Source of the DNA: Candidatus Hydrogenedentota bacterium
GTDB lineage: Bacteria > Hydrogenedentota > Hydrogenedentia > Hydrogenedentales > SLHB01
Direction of reading: 5' to 3'
DNA length: 5,679 nt
NCBI GenBank assembly: GCA_026387845.1
Contig: JAPLKX010000206.1
Coordinates: 1 to 5,679, forward strand
Both the position numbers and the translations under genes were made by a program. Shown in pieces: positions 1-5,679 of this stretch (positions are counted from its first letter, which is position 1; each line of letters opens with the position of its first letter). The notes under the pieces are model-generated. The model saw nothing but the letters and a program-made list of their open reading frames with translations. It did no database searches and was not told the DNA's origin.

Positions 1-7
1 GTCGCCG

Positions 8-1267
8 CTACTTCCCGCTGTCCTCTTTTATACTCACGATACTCACGGGACATCCGTCCGGTAAGCCGTACCCGCCTTCGGTGGCGACGATTTCACCTGC
101 CGCCAGCCCGCTTAAAATCTGGACCACCTCCGGCGTCCGTACACCGGTTTGTACTTCGGTCTCGTAGGCTTTACCGTCGCGTATCACGGTGACCACGGCT
201 GTGCCGTTGTGATCGGCCACGGCGGCTACGGGCACAACCACGGCATCGGCGATCTCGGGCAGGTCAATCGTCACCGACGCCGACAGCCCCGGTTGCAGCA
301 TCTCCTTCTGGTTGTCCACGAGCACAAATGCATCCGTGTCTCCGGACTGGGCGTCGGCCTGTTTGGACAGCCGTTCCAGCCGCCCTTCAAAGGCCTGCTC
401 GCCGAGCCAATTTGCTTTTACCGTCGCCTTGGCCCGTTCCTGCACCTGCCCCCGGAACTTCGAGGGCACCCGCACCTGAACAAACAACGACGACAGATCG
501 ATCACTTTTCCCAGCGCCGTGGGCTGCTCGACGTACATGCCCTGGCGCACCGAAAGTTCCGTCACGACCCCGTCAATTGGCGATTGGATCGAGCACTGCT
601 GGACGGCCAACTCCTGTGCCGCGACTTCCGCCTGGGCGCCGGCGAGTTTGGCCTTTGCCTCGTCGATCATCTCCTGCCGCGACCCGTTCTGGGCCAGTTT
701 CCCACGTTGCTGTGCGGCCTTGGCGGCGGCCTCGCTGCTTGCGGCGGCCGCCTTGGCCTGTTCGAACTGAACGCTGGATATTTCGCCTTTCTCGAACAAC
801 GATTCCAGCGCTTTCAACTTTACCCGCTGCGATTCCGCCGCGGCCTCGGCGTTGCGTGCCTCTTGCCGCGCCGCCTCGATCTCCTGCGGCAACGGCCCGC
901 GCTCCACCATGGCCAGGCTCGCCCCGGTTTCATTCAGCGCGGCCCGGGCTTTGGCCAGTCCCGCTTCGTGCTCGCGGCCATCAAGCGCCACCAGCGTCTC
1001 TCCTGCCTTCACCGCGTCGCCTTCATGCACGGTTACCGCCTGCACCACGCCGGCTATTGCCGGCGACACCACGGCCGTTTGTTCCGGCACGGGCACCAGC
1101 GTACCTACCACGTTGAGTGTCGGCCGGATCGATTCGGTTCGCGCGGCGATTACGTGAACGACGACCGCCGGCTGCGATTCTTCCGGGTCGCCTTCGGGTG
1201 TTGTTGCCCCGCACCCCGCAAGCAACGCCGGTAAGATAAGAAACGTGGCTAGAGCAAGTGTTTTCAC
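8..1267 (-). CDS. RND periplasmic adaptor (membrane fusion) lipoprotein, HlyD/AcrA family
   Basis: Periplasmic adaptor that joins the RND pump to the outer-membrane channel. 419 residues from a GTG start that overlaps the pump stop by four bases. Residues 1-19 form a lipoprotein signal peptide: Lys2, a hydrophobic core, then the lipobox LAGC with Cys19 as the predicted lipidated residue. The usual adaptor order follows: first lipoyl half (about 66-97, with VHEGDAVKAGETLVALD), a long Ala/Glu/Lys/Gln-rich coiled-coil hairpin (98-222), second lipoyl half (about 223-255, IQSPIDGVVTELSVRQGMYV), beta-barrel domain (about 256-337, ending in MLQPGLSASVTID) and membrane-proximal domain (about 340-417, VVVPVAAV then VQTGVRTPEVVQILSGLAAGE). 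The hairpin contains two similar motifs, GPLPQEIEAA and GSRQEMIDEA. The residue after Cys19 is Gly, not the Asp seen in AcrA. The gene is complete, ending in TAG. It is last in the cluster, whereas many RND operons place the adaptor first. The family call is firm; no metal-binding His/Met cluster is seen. Confidence -1.
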   Translation of the reverse strand: MKTLALATFLILPALLAGCGATTPEGDPEESQPAVVVHVIAARTESIRPTLNVVGTLVPVPEQTAVVSPAIAGVVQAVTVHEGDAVKAGETLVALDGREHEAGLAKARAALNETGASLAMVERGPLPQEIEAARQEARNAEAAAESQRVKLKALESLFEKGEISSVQFEQAKAAAASSEAAAKAAQQRGKLAQNGSRQEMIDEAKAKLAGAQAEVAAQELAVQQCSIQSPIDGVVTELSVRQGMYVEQPTALGKVIDLSSLFVQVRVPSKFRGQVQERAKATVKANWLGEQAFEGRLERLSKQADAQSGDTDAFVLVDNQKEMLQPGLSASVTIDLPEIADAVVVPVAAVADHNGTAVVTVIRDGKAYETEVQTGVRTPEVVQILSGLAAGEIVATEGGYGLPDGCPVSIVSIKEDSGK

Positions 1268-4200
1268 GAGCTGCTCCTCTCAATCTGCGTCCGGCCCAAC
1301 GTCCGGACAAGCAGGTAATAGACCGTGGGTGTGGCTACGAGTGAAAGCACGAGCGAAATACACAGCGCCCCGATTACGCCGATCGCAAGCGGCCTGAGCA
1401 TGTCGGCCCCGGCGCCCACACCGTAAGCCAGCGGCAGCAGCCCGAGGAACGCCGTCAGCGACGTCATCAATACCGGGCGCAATCTGCGCCGGCCCGATTG
1501 CACGAGCGCCTCGATCAGCGGCAGCCCCCGCCGCTGAAGCTGTTCGACGAAGTCCAGCATCAGAATCCCGTTCTTGGCCACGATTCCAAAACCAATGATG
1601 CCCCCGAGGAACGAAACAATGTTCATGGACACGCCCGTCAACCACAGCGCGCCCACAACGCCTGGAAGCGCCAACACCGCACCGATTACAATCGCCAGCG
1701 GATGCAGCAGGGTGCCAAACTCCAACACAAGCACCGCAAACACCAGCAGTACCGCCATGATCAGCACGCGTGTCAGGTTCGCGAACGACTCCTGCTGCTG
1801 TTGGTATAACCCGCCGAACTCAATTGTGGCGTTGGACGGGATCTGAACGTGCTCGCGGATCGCTTTTTTGATGGCTGCAATGCCGCTCCTCAAGTCGATG
1901 CCCGAGAACCGGCCCGAAACCGCTATGAACTGCCGCTGATCTTCTCGATGCATCTCGAGCAGCCCCGCCTCATGTTCAAGATTCGAGACATCGTTCAACG
2001 TGACCCGCGTACCCTCCTTCGACCTCAGCGGCATCAGCGATATGTCCTGTTCCCGCCGGCGATACGCCGGGTCCGCCACCACCCGCACCGCCACCACATG
2101 CCCGCCCTCGAGCACGTACGACGCCTCCGCGCCCTCGAGCGTGGTCCCGACCTCTTCGCCGAGTTCCGATACCGTAAACCCCGCCCGGGCCGCCGCGGAA
2201 CAAACCACCCTGAAAATCGAAGACGGGCCCGCCACTATCAACCCGTCGCTGACATCGACCACACCCGGTATTTGTTCAATGTTCTCCGCTATTTGAGGGG
2301 CAAGCGACTTCAGCGTCTCGACGTCCGGGCTGAAAATCTTTATCTCGACGGGTTCGGGCGACCATGTCAGATCGCCTATCAGGTCAGCCAATACGCCGGG
2401 AAACTCGAGTTCGAGCGCCGGCTCGGACGCTTCCACCTGCTCCCGGACAGAATCGACCACTTCCTGGGTGGTTTTGTGGCGGTCCGGCTTGAGTTTGACC
2501 AGGAAGTCGCCGATGTTGGGTTCCGTCGCGGCCAAGCCAAGCTGCGCGCCCGTCCTGCGCGAATAACTCTCGACCTCGGGCGTGTCGCGCAGGATTTGCT
2601 CGATATGCCGCATCATTCGGTCCGTTTCCGAGAGACTCGTTCCGGCAGGGCTGATGTAATCAAGCACGAACGCGCCTTCCTCCATGTGCGGCAGAAAATC
2701 GCTGTCGGTGTGCGTGTAAATGAAGATGCCCGCAAGCACCACCGCCCCCATGCAGGCCAAGGCAACCGCTCCGTGCCGTATCGACTGCCGCACCACGCGC
2801 TCGTAAAGCCCGATTACGCGCCGCAGAACCCGCCCGCCCTGCTCGAGTTCGTCACGCGCCTCGCCCGCCGGCCCGCGCAGCAAATAAATGCCCAACACCG
2901 GCGTGAGCGTGAGCGCCAGGAACAGCGAGATCAGCAGCGCCGCCGCCATCGTAAACGCCAGCGCCCGGAAAAACACACCCGGCACGCCGTCCAAGAATGC
3001 CAGCGGCAAGAACACTACCACGGGCGTTACCGTGCTGCCCACCAACGCCGGGCCCACTTCGTGAATCACAAGCTGAATTGATTCGCGCAGCATGTACCCG
3101 GCGCACCGCTTGCTGTACATCGCCTCGACCACGACGATGGCATCGTCAATGATGAGGCCGATCGCCGCCGCGATGCCGCCAAGCGTCATCAGGTTGAAAC
3201 TCATGCCCGCCTCATACATCACCGCCACCGTCATCAGCAGGCATGCCGGTATCGCCACGATCGCCACCAGCGTGGTCTTCATGCTCCGCAAGAACAGGTA
3301 CAGCACCACCACCGACAACAGGAGGCCAAACCCAATGCTTTCCCAGACGCTCCTCGAACCCTCACGCACGAACAGCGACTGATCGTAAAACAGCGCCAGC
3401 CGGACGTCCGCCGGTTGACCCTGCCGAATCGACTTCAGTTCCTCGTGCAGCGCATCGGCAATCGCCACGGTGTTGCCGCCCGGCTGGCTGTACACGTTCA
3501 CTAAAACCGCCTCGACGCCGTCCGCCGAAACGATCTTGTAGCTGGGCGCGGCGCTCCTTTCCACCGTGGCAACGTCTTTCACCAGAACCGGCGCGCCGTT
3601 CGCCCATGCCAGCGGAATTTCCTCGATCTCGGCCGGTTTCCTCACGCGGCCATCCACCATGGCCAGATAAAGTTGCCGGTTCTCTTCGTGCAGCCCGGCC
3701 GGCGCGAACATGTTCGTCTGCTTGATGGCGTCTGTCACCTGCGTGAGGGAGAGATGATGGGCGTCCAGCCGCGCCGGGTCCACCACCACGTGGTACTCCG
3801 GCTCCTTGCCTCCCACCAGGTCTACCCGCGCCACACCCTTGATCCTCAACAGCCGCGGCTTGATGTCGTACTCCGCCTTTTCCCACAATTCCGTTATAGC
3901 GTGCGACGGGCCCGTCAAGCTGATCCCGATGATGGGAAACGACGAGAACGTCAGCCGTTCAACGGTGTATTCGGCTGTGGCCGGCAGCGTGTTGCGAATT
4001 TGCGACAGCCGGCCCAGCACGTACAACTCCGCCTGCACCATGTCCGTGCTCCAGTCGAAGAACACGTTCACTTCCGCGGAACCACGGCCCGTGGCGGAAC
4101 GGATGTTGACCGTCCCCGGCGTGCCTTTCATGGCCTCTTCGATGGGCCGGGTAATCGTCGCCATCATCTCGTCGGCGGGCATCACCCCATTGTCTATGAG

Positions 4201-4371
4201 AACGACCACGCGCGGGAAATCCGTCTGCGGAAACACCGCGGCCGGCATTCGATAGGCCGAATACACCCCCACAAGACACAACACAAGAGACACAAAAAGG
4301 ATGATCTTTCTGTGCCGAACCACGTAGCTCGGGCGACCCTCTGCGCCATGCGAACCGAAAAGAGTCGCCAT
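1264..4371 (-). CDS. RND-family inner-membrane efflux pump
   Basis: Proton-driven transporter of the RND superfamily, 1035 residues, the normal full length for AcrB/CzcA-like pumps. Twelve membrane helices can be placed: TM1 at about 22-40, TM2-TM6 at 345-498, TM7 at 533-552, TM8-TM12 at 867-1021. Two large periplasmic loops (about 41-340 and 553-866) form the porter and docking domains. The proton-relay residues seen in AcrB are present: Asp409-Asp410 in TM4 (GLIIDDAIVVVE), Lys933 in TM10 (VAKNGILMLDF) and Arg965 in TM11 (RRRLRPVLMTS). Periplasmic segments such as EGAFVLDYISPAGTSLSETD (565-584) and VEIKIFSPDVETLKSLAPQI (675-694) read more like CzcA-type pumps, so drug versus metal export is unresolved. 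The ATG at 4371 is preferred for its AGGAGG; a GTG at 4323 would give a shorter, more typical N-terminus but has no clear ribosome site. It lies between channel and adaptor genes and overlaps both. There is no frameshift or truncation. Confidence -1.
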   Translation of the reverse strand: MATLFGSHGAEGRPSYVVRHRKIILFVSLVLCLVGVYSAYRMPAAVFPQTDFPRVVVLIDNGVMPADEMMATITRPIEEAMKGTPGTVNIRSATGRGSAEVNVFFDWSTDMVQAELYVLGRLSQIRNTLPATAEYTVERLTFSSFPIIGISLTGPSHAITELWEKAEYDIKPRLLRIKGVARVDLVGGKEPEYHVVVDPARLDAHHLSLTQVTDAIKQTNMFAPAGLHEENRQLYLAMVDGRVRKPAEIEEIPLAWANGAPVLVKDVATVERSAAPSYKIVSADGVEAVLVNVYSQPGGNTVAIADALHEELKSIRQGQPADVRLALFYDQSLFVREGSRSVWESIGFGLLLSVVVLYLFLRSMKTTLVAIVAIPACLLMTVAVMYEAGMSFNLMTLGGIAAAIGLIIDDAIVVVEAMYSKRCAGYMLRESIQLVIHEVGPALVGSTVTPVVVFLPLAFLDGVPGVFFRALAFTMAAALLISLFLALTLTPVLGIYLLRGPAGEARDELEQGGRVLRRVIGLYERVVRQSIRHGAVALACMGAVVLAGIFIYTHTDSDFLPHMEEGAFVLDYISPAGTSLSETDRMMRHIEQILRDTPEVESYSRRTGAQLGLAATEPNIGDFLVKLKPDRHKTTQEVVDSVREQVEASEPALELEFPGVLADLIGDLTWSPEPVEIKIFSPDVETLKSLAPQIAENIEQIPGVVDVSDGLIVAGPSSIFRVVCSAAARAGFTVSELGEEVGTTLEGAEASYVLEGGHVVAVRVVADPAYRRREQDISLMPLRSKEGTRVTLNDVSNLEHEAGLLEMHREDQRQFIAVSGRFSGIDLRSGIAAIKKAIREHVQIPSNATIEFGGLYQQQQESFANLTRVLIMAVLLVFAVLVLEFGTLLHPLAIVIGAVLALPGVVGALWLTGVSMNIVSFLGGIIGFGIVAKNGILMLDFVEQLQRRGLPLIEALVQSGRRRLRPVLMTSLTAFLGLLPLAYGVGAGADMLRPLAIGVIGALCISLVLSLVATPTVYYLLVRTLGRTQIERSSS
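1274..1279 (-). promoter_or_regulatory. Shine-Dalgarno sequence of the adaptor gene
   Basis: Read on the minus strand, GAGGAG lies six bases before the GTG at 1267-1265, an ideal spacing. It sits within the codons for the last residues of the pump (ERSSS). It decides the GTG start, which is also supported by the signal peptide and lipobox directly following it. Confidence -1.
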
Positions 4372-5679
4372 CAGCCTCCTGCCCCCTTGCCGCCGTTGGC
4401 CGCCGCGCCGTCTTCGGGCACGCCGGTCAATGTCCCGCCGACGGCTTTCTCGAGGTCCGCCAGGGCCACGGCATAATCGCCCGCCACTCGGATGGCGGCC
4501 TGCTGTTGCTGGTTCAGGCTCTGCTGCGCCAACAGCAGGGCCAGCACCGTCTCCTCGCCCGCCTCATACATCCGCTGGGCCGTGTCCACGTTCTTTTCGG
4601 CCAGCGGCACCGCTTCCTGCAACGACATCCGCAGCAACTCTTGCGAAGCGCGAACCGTGGCCGCCGCCTGCCGCACTTCCTGCACCACTTCGAGCAACAG
4701 TTCCTCGTAATCTTTTTGTTTCTGCGCAAATTGGTATCGGGCCTTCGCTATCTGCGCCCGGTTCTGGTCAAACACCGGCAGGGTCAACTCGACGCTCGGC
4801 CCCAGCAGCAAATCAATGTTTTGGCGTTTCTCCAACTCCCGGTCGCGGTGCGCCTCAAACTGCTGAAGCGCATAATCCTGGAGCGCCTGGCTTGGGTTGG
4901 AAAAGTCAAAATCGGTCGCCAGCGGCTTCAGGCTTCGGGGCGCGCGCATTTCGGTCCTTTCCGCCTCCAAGCCCACCGACACGCCCGGCAACGCCCCCCG
5001 CCGCTGCCGCCGGATTTCCCTGGCCGCCGTATCTATCTCCAACGACGCCGCGCGCACATCCAGCCGCGTTTTCAACGCCAACTCGACCAGCGTCTTGTCG
5101 TCGGCAACCGGCTCTGCGGCTGACGGAAGCGCATCAACCAGTTTCACCTCCGCCTGATTCAGGCCCAGGCCAAGCAAATGCTCGAAGGCCGCCGCATTCA
5201 CCTGGGCGTCCCGCCGCGCCGACTCGAGGCTGATCGTCCCCTGCAATACGTTCGAGCGGATCAGGTTCAGATCCAGGATCGTTGACTCGCCCGCGTTGAA
5301 TCGGCCCTCCGCCAAGTGCGCCGAACGTTCGAGCAACGCCACGTTTTCCGCCACCACCTTCTCATTCTCCTGCACAACGCGCAGTTGGTAGTAAGCCGTC
5401 TTCACCCGCGCAGCCAGGTCTACCGCCGACCGCACCACGGTCAGTACGGTCTGTTCCAACTGGTCCCGGGCGATCCGCTTGCGCAGCGGAAGCTGCCAGA
5501 TCTCCACCAGATCCTGCGCCAGGCCAAACGTCAGGTTCGACCGGCCGCCCCCTTCGGGAAAACGCGCGCTGAACATCAACTTTGGGTTTGTCAGCAGCCC
5601 CGATTGAACCAATTCGGCACGCGAAACACCAATTCCCTGAAATTGAGGTTGAAACCACTTGTTGTTCAGCAGCGCAACC
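4371..5679 (-). CDS. TolC/CzcC-type outer-membrane efflux channel, 5'-partial
   Basis: Outer-membrane channel of a tripartite efflux system; its family forms trimers with a beta-barrel in the outer membrane and a long alpha-helical periplasmic tunnel. The frame is open to the right edge, giving 435 residues here; the signal peptide and first residues lie outside. The opening ALLNNKW, then VSRAELVQSGLLTNP and RFPEGGG, is the usual start of the OEP domain in CzcC-like proteins. The two-fold repeat typical of TolC is visible: AEGRFNAGESTILDL (in-window residues 123-137) and AQRMYEAGEETVLAL (367-381), each in a helical, Ala/Gln/Glu-rich stretch. GPSVELTLPVFDQNRAQIAKA (293-313) is the second barrel-to-helix transition. 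About 45 residues before it (243-288) look like an inserted hydrophilic segment. The C-terminus is a Gly/Ala-rich tail. It is first in the operon and its TGA overlaps the pump ATG. The family is clear; the substrate is unknown. Confidence -1.
   Translation of the reverse strand, partial: VALLNNKWFQPQFQGIGVSRAELVQSGLLTNPKLMFSARFPEGGGRSNLTFGLAQDLVEIWQLPLRKRIARDQLEQTVLTVVRSAVDLAARVKTAYYQLRVVQENEKVVAENVALLERSAHLAEGRFNAGESTILDLNLIRSNVLQGTISLESARRDAQVNAAAFEHLLGLGLNQAEVKLVDALPSAAEPVADDKTLVELALKTRLDVRAASLEIDTAAREIRRQRRGALPGVSVGLEAERTEMRAPRSLKPLATDFDFSNPSQALQDYALQQFEAHRDRELEKRQNIDLLLGPSVELTLPVFDQNRAQIAKARYQFAQKQKDYEELLLEVVQEVRQAAATVRASQELLRMSLQEAVPLAEKNVDTAQRMYEAGEETVLALLLAQQSLNQQQQAAIRVAGDYAVALADLEKAVGGTLTGVPEDGAAANGGKGAGG
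4375..4380 (-). promoter_or_regulatory. Shine-Dalgarno sequence of the RND pump gene
   Basis: Read on the minus strand, AGGAGG lies three bases before the ATG at 4371-4369. It sits inside the last sense codons of the channel gene (GCA GGA GGC TGA), so it also encodes part of that protein's Gly-rich end. The three-base gap is shorter than usual, but the perfect match and the TGATG overlap support this start and suggest coupled translation. Confidence -1.

Noticed and set aside
1..7. Possible terminator or downstream gene after the adaptor stop
   Set aside because: Only seven bases remain after the TAG, too few to judge.
149..1234. A long plus-strand open frame (361 codons) antisense to the adaptor gene
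   Set aside because: Its translation is His/Arg/Gly-rich with no recognisable domain, and it lies wholly opposite a clear HlyD-family gene. Long antisense frames are expected in GC-rich coding DNA.
1849..3081. A long plus-strand open frame (410 codons) antisense to the pump gene
   Set aside because: The product is Arg/His/Gln-rich with no membrane, signal or catalytic motif, and the opposite strand encodes a conserved RND pump without interruption.
3673..4476. Plus-strand open frame spanning the channel-pump junction
   Set aside because: Arg/His-rich shadow translation with no domain, opposite the well-supported overlap and Shine-Dalgarno of two real genes.
5610..5612. A TTG codon that could be taken as the start of the channel gene
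   Set aside because: The frame continues upstream to the window edge with conserved family sequence (ALLNNKW to VSRAEL), so the true start lies outside the window and this is an internal leucine codon.

Overview
The window holds one gene cluster on the minus strand: a tripartite RND efflux system. In transcription order it has a TolC/CzcC-type outer-membrane channel (cut by the right window edge), an inner-membrane RND pump of 1035 residues, and a periplasmic adaptor (membrane fusion) lipoprotein of 419 residues. Coding sequence fills all but the first 7 bases. The sequence is GC-rich with G/C-ending codons. An outer-membrane channel together with a lipoprotein adaptor points to a Gram-negative (diderm) bacterium. 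Nothing here fixes the phylum; the divergent sequences and the gene order would fit an under-sampled lineage as well as a proteobacterium.

Layout, read right to left: 5679-4371 is the channel, lacking only its N-terminus (signal peptide and first residues). 4371-1264 is the pump, whose ATG overlaps the channel's TGA by one base (TGATG). 1267-8 is the adaptor, whose GTG start overlaps the pump's TGA by four bases (GTGA). Each downstream start has a strong Shine-Dalgarno sequence lying inside the end of the gene before it. The three genes therefore look like one translationally coupled unit. The promoter and any regulator must lie beyond the right edge, and any terminator beyond the left edge.

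By family knowledge, the pump takes substrate from the periplasm or inner-membrane outer leaflet using the proton gradient, the adaptor bridges it to the channel, and the channel passes the substrate out of the cell. The substrate cannot be read from the sequence. The pump has a double aspartate in TM4 and a lysine in TM10, as in drug-type pumps. Its periplasmic segments, and the channel, read more like the CzcCBA (heavy-metal) side of the superfamily. No wholly new system is evident. The points worth a second look are the gene order, the mixed pump signatures, an apparent insertion in the channel, the duplicated motif in the adaptor hairpin, and the adaptor's lipoprotein sorting residue.
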